A DNA stretch of 64,000 nucleotides, from contig NZ_APKE01000007.1 of the NCBI RefSeq assembly GCF_009835145.1, forward strand, positions 1-64,000. The letters run 5' to 3'. The notes below the pieces were generated by a model. The model was not told where the DNA came from. It was given only the letters and a program-made list of their open reading frames with translations, and searched no databases. Shown here piece by piece: positions 40,054 through 49,462 of the stretch. Made by a program: the position numbers and the translations under genes. This DNA comes from Profundibacterium mesophilum KAUST100406-0324 (lineage in GTDB: Bacteria; Pseudomonadota; Alphaproteobacteria; Rhodobacterales; Rhodobacteraceae). Numbering within the stretch: position 1 is the first letter of the stretch; every line of letters begins with the position of its first letter.

Positions 40054-40806
40054 ATGTTCGGAATTGAAATCATGGATGCGGGCCTGCTTCCCGCGATGCT
40101 GGTGGCACTCGCGGCCGGGCTGCTGTCGTTTCTCAGCCCCTGCGTGCTGCCCATCGTGCCGCCCTACCTGGCCTATATGGGCGGCATTTCCCTGCCGGAG
40201 CTGAGCGCGGGGGGCAGGGCGCGGAGCAAGGCCGTCATCGCGGCGCTCTTCTTCGTGCTGGGCCTGTCGACCGTGTTTCTCTTCCTCGGCTTCACCGCCT
40301 CGGTGTTCGGAGCGTTCTTCCTCACGAACCAGGTGCTTTTCGCGCAGATCTCCGGCGTTGTCGTGATCGTCTTCGGGCTCCATTTCCTGGGTGTCTTCAG
40401 GATCGCCGCGCTCAACAGGGACGCACGGCTCGATGCCGGGGACAAGGGCGGCTCGGCCTTCGGGGCCTATATCCTCGGCCTCGCCTTCGCCTTCGGCTGG
40501 ACGCCTTGCATCGGCCCGCAACTGGGCGCGATCCTGAGCCTTGCGGCCTCGGAGGGGGATATCGGCAAGGGCACGGCCCTGCTGGCCGTCTACGCGATGG
40601 GTCTGGGCATTCCCTTCCTGCTGGCCGCGATCTTCCTGCAGCGGGCGATGGGCGTGATGAACCGGATCAAGCGCCACATGAAACTGATCGAGCGCATCTC
40701 GGGCGTCTTGCTGGTGATCGTTGGCCTGGCCCTGCTCACCGGTGCCTTCAGCACCTTCTCCTATTGGTTGCTCGAAACCTTCCCCTCGCTCTCTCTTCTC
40801 GGCTGA
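40054..40806 (+). CDS. ccdA: Cytochrome c biogenesis protein CcdA
   Basis: This is a membrane protein of about 250 residues with six helices. It moves reducing power from cytoplasmic thioredoxin to the periplasm for cytochrome c maturation. The two redox cysteines lie in LSFLSPCVLPIVPPYLAYMG and FGWTPCIGPQLGAIL. The start at 40054 (MFGIEIMDAG) has a weak GCAGAGAA site; ATG at 40072 is an alternative. Confidence 0.92.
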   Translation: MFGIEIMDAGLLPAMLVALAAGLLSFLSPCVLPIVPPYLAYMGGISLPELSAGGRARSKAVIAALFFVLGLSTVFLFLGFTASVFGAFFLTNQVLFAQISGVVVIVFGLHFLGVFRIAALNRDARLDAGDKGGSAFGAYILGLAFAFGWTPCIGPQLGAILSLAASEGDIGKGTALLAVYAMGLGIPFLLAAIFLQRAMGVMNRIKRHMKLIERISGVLLVIVGLALLTGAFSTFSYWLLETFPSLSLLG

Positions 40807-40881
40807 GGCTTACCGTCACGCGGTTTTGGCCCTAGTCTGGGCCCCGGCGGCGGGCAGGGGCATCGCGCGGGAGGGGCCAAG

Positions 40882-42126
40882 ATGGACGAGCCAGGCAGAG
40901 TGCGCAGGCGTGCGGTCTTCTACATCCCGGGCTATGATCCGATCCCGCCGCGCCGCTACCGCGAGCTCTATCGCCGCGAGGCGGCGACGCAGGCCCGGAT
41001 CAGCGGCTATGAGATCGCGCTTGCTGCCGGCCCCGCACCGCGCGATGCGAGCGGCGCGCCGCGCCCCTTCGGCTGGAGCGTCACCTCCCATATGGAAGGG
41101 CACGAAACGAGCGCCCGCGTCGAGGTGCTGGTCTGGTCGGACATCGTCCGGCACAGCATGCAGGGCGGCATCGCGCGGACCTATGCGATGATGCTGCGCA
41201 CCGCGTGGATCTATATTTCCTCGGGGGCGCTCTGGCGGCTTTTGCGTTTGCGCAAGGGTCCGGTCATCGCGGCGCTCTACCCGGTGGCGGCGCTTCTGGG
41301 CCAACTGCTCGCCGCGGTCGCCATCGGCGTGGCGGCGGGGCGGCTGGCAAGCTGGGCCCTGCCGGGCGGCGCGATCGGCGCCGGTGCGGGGCTCGCGGCG
41401 GGGCTCGCCGCCGGCTGGGCGGTGCTGCACTGGTTCAGGACACTCGATCACCGCCTCTTCGCCTATTACCTGATGCACGACTATGCCTTCACCGCGCGCT
41501 GGCGCGGGGACATCCCGCCGGCCCTGCGCGGCCGGCTTGCGCATTTCACCGATCGCATCGAGGCGGCGCTCGACGAGGATATCGACGAGGTGCTCATCGT
41601 GGGCCATTCCTCGGGCGCGCATCTGGGCGTCATGGTTCTCGCGGCGCTCTTGCGCGGGCGCGGGACGGCGCCCGGCGGTCCGGCCCTGTCGTTCCTGTCG
41701 CTGGGGCAGGTGGTGCCGATGGTCAGTTTCCTGCCGCGTGCCGGGGCGCTCAGGGCCGACCTGGCGGCGCTCTCGGTCGCGCCCGGGCTGACTTGGGTGG
41801 ATGTCACGGCCCCGGGGGATGGATGCGCCTTCGCGTTATGCGACCCGGTCGCCGTCAGCGGTGTCGCCCCGCCCGCGCAGCGCTGGCCCCTGATCCTGTC
41901 GGCGGCCTTCAGCGAAAGTCTCGCGCCGCAGACATGGAAGGCGCTCAGATGGCGTTTCTTCCGGCTGCATTTCCAGTATCTCTGCGCCTTCGACAGGCCG
42001 CGCGGCTACGATTACTTCGCGATCACCGCCGGGCCGCGCAGCCTTGGCGCTCGGTTCGCGGGCCGCGTGAACTCGCGCTCGGTGCGCCGCGCTCCGGTCT
42101 CCCCGCACAGGGACATGGCCGCGTGA
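40882..42126 (+). CDS. Membrane-associated alpha/beta hydrolase-like protein
   Basis: This 414-residue protein starts with AVFYIPGYDPIPPRRY, and has one or two membrane segments around residues 130-190 (GLAAGLAAGWAVL). A nucleophile-elbow-like IVGHSSGAHLGVM follows, consistent with a lipase/esterase fold. A His suited to the catalytic triad is not obvious. The stop overlaps the start of the P450 gene by GTGA. A joint role in modifying a lipid or hydrophobic compound is likely. I do not recognise a named family. Confidence 0.7.
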   Translation: MDEPGRVRRRAVFYIPGYDPIPPRRYRELYRREAATQARISGYEIALAAGPAPRDASGAPRPFGWSVTSHMEGHETSARVEVLVWSDIVRHSMQGGIARTYAMMLRTAWIYISSGALWRLLRLRKGPVIAALYPVAALLGQLLAAVAIGVAAGRLASWALPGGAIGAGAGLAAGLAAGWAVLHWFRTLDHRLFAYYLMHDYAFTARWRGDIPPALRGRLAHFTDRIEAALDEDIDEVLIVGHSSGAHLGVMVLAALLRGRGTAPGGPALSFLSLGQVVPMVSFLPRAGALRADLAALSVAPGLTWVDVTAPGDGCAFALCDPVAVSGVAPPAQRWPLILSAAFSESLAPQTWKALRWRFFRLHFQYLCAFDRPRGYDYFAITAGPRSLGARFAGRVNSRSVRRAPVSPHRDMAA

Positions 42127-43625
42127 GCCGGCCCGTGCCGGATGAGCCCGCAGGTTCGCAGCCGTCACGTCCCGCGCCGGGGGATGCCGGGTGGTTGCCG
42201 CCCAAACCGGTGGCGCGGGCCGGGAATGTCTCGCTCATGCGCTATCTGCGCCTGTTCCGCAGGGATATCCTCTCGGCGCAGCCCGCGCGGCTCTACCGCG
42301 CCTGGATGGCCGAGTTCCGAACGCCGTTCTTCACCAGCTTCCTGGTCAATGATCCCGCGCTGGTGCGCCTGGTGCTGCGCGAGCGACCGCAGGACTTTCC
42401 CAAGTCGGACCGCGTGGGCGAGGGGCTGCGCCAGCTGCTCGGCCGTTCCGTCTTTCTGACGAACGGGGAGGAGTGGGAGCGCCAGAGACGGATCATCAAC
42501 CCGGCCTTCGAAGGCGGCAGGCTGCGCGGAGCCTTTCCCGCAATGCAGGCCGCGGGGCAGGCCGCGGCCGCGCGGCTGCAGGCAGGAGAGGTGGAGATCG
42601 AGGCCGCGACGAGCCACGCGGCGGCGGATGTGATCTTCCGCACGCTCTTCTCGATGCCGATCGAGGACCGGGTGGCCCGGCGTGTCTTCGACGCCTTCGG
42701 TCAGTTCCAGAGGAAACAGCCGATCCTGACCCCGGCCGCCTTCGTGCCCCTGCCGCGCTGGTTGCCGAGGGTGCCGCGCCGGGGAACGGGGCGGCCGGCG
42801 CGTGTCATCCGCCGCCTGATCACCGAGCTGACCGATGAGCGGGCGCGCCAGATCGAGGCGGGCTCCGCGCCGGACGACCTCGCGACCAAGATCATGACCA
42901 CGGCCGATCCGTTGACAGGGCGCCGCCTCGCTCCGGCCGAGATGGTCGACCAGGTTGCCATCTTTTTCCTTGCGGGGCACGAAACCAGCGCCTCGGCGCT
43001 CGCCTGGGCGCTCTATCTTCTGGCCTGCGATCCGCAGGCGCAGGCTCGCGCCGCCTGCGAGGCGAAGGCATTCCAGGCCGCGCCGGACATGTCGTCCCTT
43101 CCGCAGCTGCGTTATGTCAGGGCGGTCTTCCGCGAGGCCCTGCGCCTCTATCCCCCGGTTCCAATGATGGTGCGCGAGGCGCGGGGCCGCGAGCTGTTCC
43201 GGGGCCGCACCGTGCCGCGCGGCGCACAGATCGTGCTCAGCCCATGGCACCTGCACCGGCACGAGCGGTTTCACGATGATCCCGACGGTTTCGATCCCGA
43301 CCGGCCCGCGGGGCCGCCGGATTGCTTCTTGCCGTTCTCCGCCGGCCCGCGTGTCTGTCCGGGCGCGGGTTTCGCGATGATGGAAGGGACGGTCCTTCTC
43401 GCGGCGCTGCTGGCCCGGTGGCGGTTCGAGCCGGTGAAGGATGCCGTTCCGGTCCCCGTCGCCCATCTGACGGTGCGCTCGCGGACCGGCATCCGCCTGC
43501 GCCTGAGGCCGCGCGGCGGCGATGATGGCGCCGATGGCGAAGGCGGTGCCACGGGCAATGGCGGCACCGAGGCCGGGTCCGGGGGCAAGGGTGGAGCGCG
43601 GGCGCGGGAGGCCGGCCCGCTCTAG
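42123..43625 (+). CDS. Cytochrome P450
   Basis: This 500-residue P450 shows the I-helix AGHETSAS, the K-helix REALRLYP (ExxR) and the heme loop FSAGPRVCPGAGF. The N-terminal part lacks a membrane anchor, so it is probably soluble. The C-terminus carries a Gly/Ala-rich low-complexity tail of about 50 residues. The GTG start overlaps the stop of the hydrolase gene, so the two are co-translated. The substrate is unknown; electron-donor genes are not adjacent. Confidence 0.92.
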   Translation: MSRPVPDEPAGSQPSRPAPGDAGWLPPKPVARAGNVSLMRYLRLFRRDILSAQPARLYRAWMAEFRTPFFTSFLVNDPALVRLVLRERPQDFPKSDRVGEGLRQLLGRSVFLTNGEEWERQRRIINPAFEGGRLRGAFPAMQAAGQAAAARLQAGEVEIEAATSHAAADVIFRTLFSMPIEDRVARRVFDAFGQFQRKQPILTPAAFVPLPRWLPRVPRRGTGRPARVIRRLITELTDERARQIEAGSAPDDLATKIMTTADPLTGRRLAPAEMVDQVAIFFLAGHETSASALAWALYLLACDPQAQARAACEAKAFQAAPDMSSLPQLRYVRAVFREALRLYPPVPMMVREARGRELFRGRTVPRGAQIVLSPWHLHRHERFHDDPDGFDPDRPAGPPDCFLPFSAGPRVCPGAGFAMMEGTVLLAALLARWRFEPVKDAVPVPVAHLTVRSRTGIRLRLRPRGGDDGADGEGGATGNGGTEAGSGGKGGARAREAGPL

Positions 43626-43660
43626 CCCGCGCTCCCGCCGTTCAGCCGCGCCCCCGCCGT

Positions 43661-44641
43661 TCAGCCGCGGCGGCGGCGGCGTCCGCCCCGCGCGCCGCCC
43701 GCATCCATGCTCGCCTTGGAGGCTTCCGCGAAGGGGGTCCCGGCGGCGACCGCGTCGAGGATGCGGCTGAACTTGATCCACTCGTAACCGTTGTCGTCGT
43801 GGTTCATCAGGAAGTTCGCGGCACGGATCGCCTCCATCTCCTGAACGCGCACGGGGTTCATGATCGCGCTCGTCATGCCGGCCCCGATGGCCATCGGCAG
43901 GAAGGCGGCGTTGATCCCGTGGCGCTGCGGCAGGCCGAAGCTGATATTGGACGCGCCGCAGGTGGTGTTCACCCCGAGCTCCTCGCGCAGGCGGCGCACG
44001 AGGGCGAAAACCTGCTGGCCGGCGCTGCCCATCGCCCCGATCGGCATCACGAGCGGATCGACGACGATGTCATGGGCGGGAATGCCGAAATCGGCGGCCC
44101 GCTCGACGATCTTTTTGGCCACGGCGAAGCGGACCTCCGGATCCTCGGAGATGCCGGTATCGTCGTTCGAGATCGCCACGACCGGCACGTTGTATTTCTT
44201 GACCAGCGGCAGGACCAGCTCGAGCCGCTCCTCCTCGCCGGTGACGGAGTTGAGCAGCGGACGCCCCTCGGCCGCCTCGAGCCCGTTCTCCAATGCGCCC
44301 GGCACCGAGCTGTCGATGCAGAGCGGCACGTCCACGAGGGCCTGGATGCGGGTGATCAGCTCGCGCATCAGCGGCGGCTCGACGAAGTTGTTGTCGGCGT
44401 AGCGCGGGTCCTCGGCCATCTTGTTGGTGAAGACCGCGCCGCTGTTCACGTCGAGCACCATCGCGCCGCAGGCTACCTGCTCGAGGGCATCGCGCTCCAC
44501 GGTCGAGAAATCGCCGGCTTCGAGCTCGGCTGCGAGCTTCTTGCGCCCTGTTGGGTTGATCCGCTCGCCGATCACGCAGAAGGGCTCGTCGAAGCCGATC
44601 GTGACGGTCTTGGTCTTCGATTCGATAACGGTGCGGGTCAT
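43661..44641 (-). CDS. Methyltetrahydrofolate:corrinoid methyltransferase (split MetH module)
   Basis: This 326-residue protein is the pterin-binding TIM-barrel module of methionine synthase. Markers are VIGERINPTGRKKLAAEL, MVLDVNSGAVF, LCIDSSVPGALENGL and TTCGASNISFGLP. It would pass the methyl group from methyl-THF to the corrinoid protein encoded at about 29 kb. The C-terminal tail GGARGGRRRRRG is basic, much like that of the homocysteine module. Its ATG overlaps the stop of the MetF-like gene. Confidence 0.9.
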   Translation of the reverse strand: MTRTVIESKTKTVTIGFDEPFCVIGERINPTGRKKLAAELEAGDFSTVERDALEQVACGAMVLDVNSGAVFTNKMAEDPRYADNNFVEPPLMRELITRIQALVDVPLCIDSSVPGALENGLEAAEGRPLLNSVTGEEERLELVLPLVKKYNVPVVAISNDDTGISEDPEVRFAVAKKIVERAADFGIPAHDIVVDPLVMPIGAMGSAGQQVFALVRRLREELGVNTTCGASNISFGLPQRHGINAAFLPMAIGAGMTSAIMNPVRVQEMEAIRAANFLMNHDDNGYEWIKFSRILDAVAAGTPFAEASKASMDAGGARGGRRRRRG

Positions 44642-45579
44642 GCGTGGTCCTTGGAATGAGAGGTGTTGCCGGCGACGGCGCGCGTCCAGTCGGCCGTGGC
44701 GCGGATGCCGCCGAGGGGGAAGAAATGCGCGGCCTCGATCGCGAAATCGGGATTGGCCGCCTTGTGATGCGCAAGCTCGGTCACGAATTCGGTCGGCTCG
44801 TAGGGCGTGAGCAGCTTGGTCACGTCGAGCGCGCGTTTCTGCAGCACGCCCAGCGAGGGGCCGACACCGCAGGCGATGGCGAACTTGATCAATGTCTGCA
44901 GCTTGGCCGGACCCGCCACGCCGATATGGATCGGCAGGTCCATTCCCGCGGCGCGCAGCGTCTCGGCCCATTCGATCACCGGCCGGGCCTCGAAGCAGAA
45001 TTGCGTCGCCAGTGCCATGCGCGCATCGGTGCGCTGGGCATAGGCCTGCTTCCAGCTGAGGGCTTCGGAGACGTTGAGCGTGCCGCCATCGGGATCGATG
45101 TCGCGGTTGCCCTCGGGATGCCCGGCCACGTGGAGCCGCGTGAACCCGGCGCGGTCGAAGGCGCCCGTCTCCAGAAGGTCCATCGAATTGTCGAACATGC
45201 CGCGCGGCTGCGCGATGCCGCCCGCCAGGATCAGCCCCTCGCGCACCCCCGCCTCGCCCTGGTAGCGCGCGATCCAGTCGTCGAGGGTCGCGGCATCCTC
45301 GATGCTGCGTGCCGGGAAATGCGGCATGACCGAAAAGCCCGAGCGAGCGAGGCGGGCGGCGGTGCGCACCATGTCCCCGATCTCGGTCCCGTCGATATGG
45401 GCGATATAGACGCGGGTGCCGGGCGCGAGGATCTCGGTGAAATCCTCGATCTTCTCCGCGGTGCGCGGCATCACCTCGATCGAATGGCCCTGAAGGAACG
45501 CGGCGAGCGCGGCGTCGCGGCCCGCACCCGGGGCAGGGGCGGGGGCAGGCTGTGTGCGCAGGAAGTTCAGCAGGGCCAT
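44638..45579 (-). CDS. Methylenetetrahydrofolate reductase-like protein
   Basis: This 313-residue protein resembles MetF-type reductases, flavoproteins that make methyl-THF. Visible pieces include GTRVYIAHIDGTEIGDM, GFSVMPHFPARS, LILAGGIAQPRG and FKTPYEP-like C-terminal residues around TKLLTPYEPTEFV. It is translationally coupled to the folate:corrinoid methyltransferase, as expected for a supply chain towards methionine. The start at 45579 follows TGGAGA. It is a divergent MetF and its activity should be treated as probable. Confidence 0.82.
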   Translation of the reverse strand: MALLNFLRTQPAPAPAPGAGRDAALAAFLQGHSIEVMPRTAEKIEDFTEILAPGTRVYIAHIDGTEIGDMVRTAARLARSGFSVMPHFPARSIEDAATLDDWIARYQGEAGVREGLILAGGIAQPRGMFDNSMDLLETGAFDRAGFTRLHVAGHPEGNRDIDPDGGTLNVSEALSWKQAYAQRTDARMALATQFCFEARPVIEWAETLRAAGMDLPIHIGVAGPAKLQTLIKFAIACGVGPSLGVLQKRALDVTKLLTPYEPTEFVTELAHHKAANPDFAIEAAHFFPLGGIRATADWTRAVAGNTSHSKDHA

Positions 45580-45599
45580 GGCGGTCTCCAGAAGACGGG

Positions 45600-45902
45600 T
45601 CAGGCGGGCGCCCAACCGTTGTTGTCGATCAGTGCCTTGAGGCGGGCCTGATCGAAATGGGCATCGAGCGCGGTTGCCGCGGCGGCGGCGGCCTCCTCGG
45701 GGGTGCCGTCCCGCGCCTCGCCCGGCGCGCGGCGCCACTGGGCGAGATAGGCATCCGTATCAGCGGCGCCCACCTTCATCGCGGCGCGGTCGATCGCCTG
45801 CTCGAAGCGTTCGGGAAGCTGCACCTTGGCCGCGGCCCGGCCCCGGCCGACGATGACCTGCGCCGGAATGTCGCGCCAGTAAACGATGGTGACGTCCGGC
45901 AT
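45600..45902 (-). CDS. Virulence-factor-domain small protein linked to split MetH
   Basis: This 100-residue protein starts MPDVTIVYWRDIPAQVIVGRG and matches the small domain annotated as virulence factor, which is repeatedly found upstream of the MetF-like/methyltransferase pair in Rhodobacterales. There is no evidence of virulence; the conserved neighbourhood suggests a part in methyl-transfer or corrinoid chemistry. GAGAGGGGA precedes the start. It is the first gene of the three-gene unit. Confidence 0.78.
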   Translation of the reverse strand: MPDVTIVYWRDIPAQVIVGRGRAAAKVQLPERFEQAIDRAAMKVGAADTDAYLAQWRRAPGEARDGTPEEAAAAAATALDAHFDQARLKALIDNNGWAPA

Positions 45903-46045
45903 GGATGATTCCCCTCTCACTGCCTCGTGATACGCGGCCCCGCCGGCACGGCATCGACGAATATCGACACTTGACCGCACCCGCGCGACCCCGCGCCCCA
46001 TGGCGGGTGTAGGCCACGGGGGCGGCCGGGGCCAGATCCGCGCGG

Positions 46046-46073
46046 GCTCATATCTTTCACGATCTTTATGAGC
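46046..46073. promoter_or_regulatory. Palindrome upstream of the split-MetH folate operon
   Basis: A perfect 7-bp inverted repeat, GCTCATA-N14-TATGAGC, contains two direct ATCTTT words (46053-46058 and 46062-46067 region). It lies between the divergent ppx/gppA gene and the virulence-factor-type gene, about 145 bases upstream of the latter. Its symmetry suggests an operator for a methionine-cycle repressor (for example an ArsR-type SahR), which is inference. Confidence 0.5.
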
Positions 46074-46144
46074 ATGGCAGCCAGCAGGCTTGCGCCGGCA
46101 TGGCCGGGCCATTAGCCTTGGAGCCAACTGATATGGAGGGCGAA

Positions 46145-47260
46145 ATGCCGCCCAAGCGTCCCAACGGTGCGGGCGCGTTCCCCAAGCCGGTCGAGCCGCA
46201 CGGCACCGCCAAACCAGATTCCGCCGAGCTCTATGCCGCGCTGGATCTGGGAACGAACAGTTGCCGGATGCTGGTGGCCCAGCCGAAGGGCAACCAGTTC
46301 CACGTGGTCGACAGCTTCTCGAAATCCGTCCAGCTTGGACAGGGGCTCGAGGCGTCGGGGCGGCTGAGCCGTGCCTCGATCGCGCGGACCGTGCAGGCAC
46401 TGCGTATCTGCCAGCGCAAACTGATCAAACATGACGTTCGGCGGATGCGGCTGGTCGCCACGGAGGCCTGCCGCCGGGCGACGAACGGGCGTGATTTCAT
46501 GTCCTTCGTGCAGCGCGAGACCGGCCTCGCGCTCGAGGTGATCGAGCCCGAGGAGGAGGCGCGCCTCGCGGTGATAAGCTGCGCGCCACTCGTCAGCATG
46601 AAAACCGAGCAGCTGCTCGTCGTCGATATCGGCGGCGGCTCCACGGAGCTTGTGTGGATCGACCTGACGAGGGTGCCGCGCCTCGACCGCCCCAAGGCGA
46701 TCATGCGCCTGCATGCGGGCTTCAGGCCCGATGACGCCTCGCCTTTCCCGGCCGCGCGGGTGGTCGACTGGATTTCCGTGCCGCTAGGGGTGGCAACGCT
46801 GCGCGAGCAGTTTGACGACGTGAAGAACGACGCGGCGCGCTTTGCCCTGATGAGCTGGTTCTTCGAGGAGAACCTTGCCGATTTCACCCCCTACGCCCAG
46901 GAGCAGGACAAGGAGAACTTCCAGATCATCGGCACGAGCGGCACCGTGACGACCGTTGCGGCGAGCCATCTGGGCCTGCGCCGCTATGACCGCAGCCGGG
47001 TGGACGGGCTGCGCATGACCTCCGAGCAGATCCACAAGGTGATCCGCGACTACCTGACGCTCGGGCCGGAGGGGCGGCGGGCCGATCCGCGGATCGGGCG
47101 CGACCGGCAGGCGCTGATCATGTCGGGGGCCGCGATCCTGCAGGCACTGCTGCGGGTCTGGCCCACCGACAGGCTGTCGGTGGCGGACAGGGGATTGCGC
47201 GAGGGCCTGCTCTACGCGCAGATGTCGGCGGACGGGGTGCTCGAGGACGGACCGTTCTGA
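46145..47260 (+). CDS. Ppx/GppA family exopolyphosphatase
   Basis: This 371-residue protein belongs to the Ppx/GppA phosphatases, which hydrolyse polyphosphate or pppGpp. The sugar-kinase-fold motifs are AALDLGTNSCRMLVA, LVVDIGGGSTELVW and IIGTSGTVTTVA. The ATG at 46145 follows GGAGGGCGAA and is preferred; ATG at 46133 is four codons earlier. It is followed in the same direction by rlmE, a pairing common in alphaproteobacteria. Confidence 0.9.
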   Translation: MPPKRPNGAGAFPKPVEPHGTAKPDSAELYAALDLGTNSCRMLVAQPKGNQFHVVDSFSKSVQLGQGLEASGRLSRASIARTVQALRICQRKLIKHDVRRMRLVATEACRRATNGRDFMSFVQRETGLALEVIEPEEEARLAVISCAPLVSMKTEQLLVVDIGGGSTELVWIDLTRVPRLDRPKAIMRLHAGFRPDDASPFPAARVVDWISVPLGVATLREQFDDVKNDAARFALMSWFFEENLADFTPYAQEQDKENFQIIGTSGTVTTVAASHLGLRRYDRSRVDGLRMTSEQIHKVIRDYLTLGPEGRRADPRIGRDRQALIMSGAAILQALLRVWPTDRLSVADRGLREGLLYAQMSADGVLEDGPF

Positions 47261-47370
47261 AGCGGCCCATTAACCGTCCGCGCGGGCGGCCGGGGGTTGC
47301 GCAAGTGGCATGAGGGGCCGATATACGCCAATCCATTCAAACGGGGCCTTGCAGCCCGGAGGGTCAGGGC

Positions 47371-48093
47371 ATGACGACGAAGAAGACCAGCGGGCGCGGG
47401 CAGCGCGATCTCACGGTAAAGGTGAAGACCGCGCGCGGGCGCAAGCTCAGCTCGACGCTCTGGCTGCAGCGCCAGCTCAACGACCCTTACGTGCGCCGCG
47501 CCCAGACCGAGGGCTATCGGGGGCGGGCGGCCTACAAGATCCTCGAGCTCGACGACCGCTACAGGTTCCTCGTGCCCGGCGCGCGCATCGTCGATCTGGG
47601 CGCGGCGCCCGGTGGCTGGTCGCAAGTCGCGGTCAAGCGCGCGAACACGCTCGGCGAGAAGGCCGGCAAGCGTCAGGGCAGCATTCTCGGGGTCGATCTG
47701 CAGGAGATCGAGCCGCTTGCCGGCGCCGAGTTCCACGTGCTCGACTTCATGGCCGACGACGCCGATGAGCAGGTCAAGCAATGGCTCGGCGGAGAGGCCG
47801 ACGTGGTCATGTCCGACATGGCGGCCTCCTCCTCGGGGCACAAGCAGACCGATCACCTCAGGATCATCGCCCTGTGCGAGGCGGCGGCCTATTTCGCCTT
47901 CGATGTGCTCGCACCGGGCGGCACCTTCGTGGCCAAGGTTCTCGCCGGGGGGGCGGAGGGCGATCTGCAGAAACTGCTCAAGCAGCGGTTCACCAAGGTC
48001 GCCAACGTGAAGCCTCCGGCCAGCCGCAAGGACAGCTCCGAGAAATTCGTCGTCGCGACAGGTTTTCGTGGCCGCGACACCGAGGAGGACTGA
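47371..48093 (+). CDS. rlmE: 23S rRNA 2'-O-ribose U2552 methyltransferase RlmE
   Basis: This 240-residue FtsJ/RrmJ enzyme methylates 23S rRNA in the ribosomal A-loop region. The K-D-K-E set is visible in [38 protein letters not shown] and [11 protein letters not shown], and the SAM site is [14 protein letters not shown]. The basic N-terminus is longer than in E. coli. It follows ppx/gppA with a 110-bp gap. Confidence 0.96.
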   Translation: MTTKKTSGRGQRDLTVKVKTARGRKLSSTLWLQRQLNDPYVRRAQTEGYRGRAAYKILELDDRYRFLVPGARIVDLGAAPGGWSQVAVKRANTLGEKAGKRQGSILGVDLQEIEPLAGAEFHVLDFMADDADEQVKQWLGGEADVVMSDMAASSSGHKQTDHLRIIALCEAAAYFAFDVLAPGGTFVAKVLAGGAEGDLQKLLKQRFTKVANVKPPASRKDSSEKFVVATGFRGRDTEED

Positions 48094-48099
48094 CGGCGC

Positions 48100-49422
48100 C
48101 TAACGCGCGATCACCAGATCCGCCTTCAGACCGCCCAGCTCGGGGCTGCTGGCGAGCCTGAGCGTGCCGCCGTGCTGGCGCGCGATGTCCATCGCGATCG
48201 ACAGGCCGAGCCCCACCCCGCCGCCGCGATTTTGATTGCGCGCGGTGTCGAGCCTGGAGAAGGGTTTGAGCGCATCGTCGCGCAGCTCCGGCGCGATGCC
48301 GGGACCGTCATCCTCGACGCTGAACACTGCCGCGCGCTCGCCCGTGGTGCAAGAGATGCGCGCCCTGCTGCCATGGCGCACCGCGTTGCCGATCAGGTTG
48401 TCGAGCGCCCTCGTGATGGCCAGGGGGCGCAGGTGCAGCAGCCCTTCGCACTGGACCGGCCCGGCATCGACCACGTGCCCGGCCCGGCGGGCCTTCTCGA
48501 CGAGTTCGGCGATGAGCGCTTCGGGCTCGATCTGCGCCGGGTCGTCGAGCGCGTCGCCCGCCGCGAAATCGAGGAAGCTGGCAAGCATCTTCTCCATTTC
48601 CTCGACATCGCCCAAGAGCGCCTCCGCCTCGTCCTCCGGCTCCAGCATCGCAAGGCCGAGCCTCATCCGCGTGAGCGGCGTGCGCAGATCGTGGCTCACC
48701 CCCGACAGCATCAAGGTGCGCTGTTCGATCTGCCGTTCGATCCGGTTGCGCATGTCGAGAAAGGCGCTGCCGGCCGCGCGCACCTCGCTCGCCCCGGCCG
48801 GGCGGTAGGGCAGGGTCCGCCCCTTGCCGAAGGCCGAGGCGGCATGGGCGAGGCGGGCGATCGGGCGCAGCTGGTTCTTCAGGAAAAGATAGGCGATCAC
48901 CGTCATCAGCAGGCTGACGGCGACCATCAGCACCAGCAGCTGATGCGGGTTGGAGGCGGTGACGCGGCTGCGCGGCATGCTGAAGCCCAGCAGCCCCGCG
49001 CGCGTGCGGACGGTCGCCTCGACCTGTTTCTCGTCGGAGGCCAGGTCGATCCCGGTCAGCCCCGGCAGTCCGGCGCGCAGCGTGGCGATCATCGCCCGGC
49101 CCGACAGATCGTAGACCCGCCGCCGGTCGCCCCGGATGACCCGCGGCGCCGGCAGCGTCAGCCCGATATTGAGATCGCGCGCCAGCGCCTCGACCTGTGA
49201 CAATCCGCGTTCAGGGCCGGGGGCCTGCTCGATCACGGTGATGATATGGCCGAGTTCGCGGACCACGTTCCGGGTCATCTGCTCCGTGACGCCCTCGAAA
49301 TGGCGTTGCAGGAACACCACCGATACGGTCAGTTGGATCGTGATGACGGGCAGCAGCAGGATCAATGCTGCCCTTCCATAGAGCGTGCGCGGCATGTAGC
49401 GCTTGAGCCATTGGAATGTCAT
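48100..49422 (-). CDS. EnvZ-type sensor histidine kinase
   Basis: This 440-residue kinase has two membrane helices (ALILLLPVITIQLTVSVVFL and one near HQLLVLMVAVSLLMTVIAYL), a HAMP region and a kinase core. The H-box is MLSGVSHDLRTPLTRMRLG, the N-box DNLIGNAVRHG, and the G-boxes VEDDGPGIA and GGGVGLGLSIA. It resembles EnvZ-type partners of OmpR regulators. No response regulator gene is next to it (rlmE is convergent and the MBL gene divergent), so it is an orphan here. Confidence 0.9.
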   Translation of the reverse strand: MTFQWLKRYMPRTLYGRAALILLLPVITIQLTVSVVFLQRHFEGVTEQMTRNVVRELGHIITVIEQAPGPERGLSQVEALARDLNIGLTLPAPRVIRGDRRRVYDLSGRAMIATLRAGLPGLTGIDLASDEKQVEATVRTRAGLLGFSMPRSRVTASNPHQLLVLMVAVSLLMTVIAYLFLKNQLRPIARLAHAASAFGKGRTLPYRPAGASEVRAAGSAFLDMRNRIERQIEQRTLMLSGVSHDLRTPLTRMRLGLAMLEPEDEAEALLGDVEEMEKMLASFLDFAAGDALDDPAQIEPEALIAELVEKARRAGHVVDAGPVQCEGLLHLRPLAITRALDNLIGNAVRHGSRARISCTTGERAAVFSVEDDGPGIAPELRDDALKPFSRLDTARNQNRGGGVGLGLSIAMDIARQHGGTLRLASSPELGGLKADLVIAR

Positions 49423-49462
49423 GGCGCGACGATAGGCGCCTGTGACCGGGGGAGGAAGAGCG

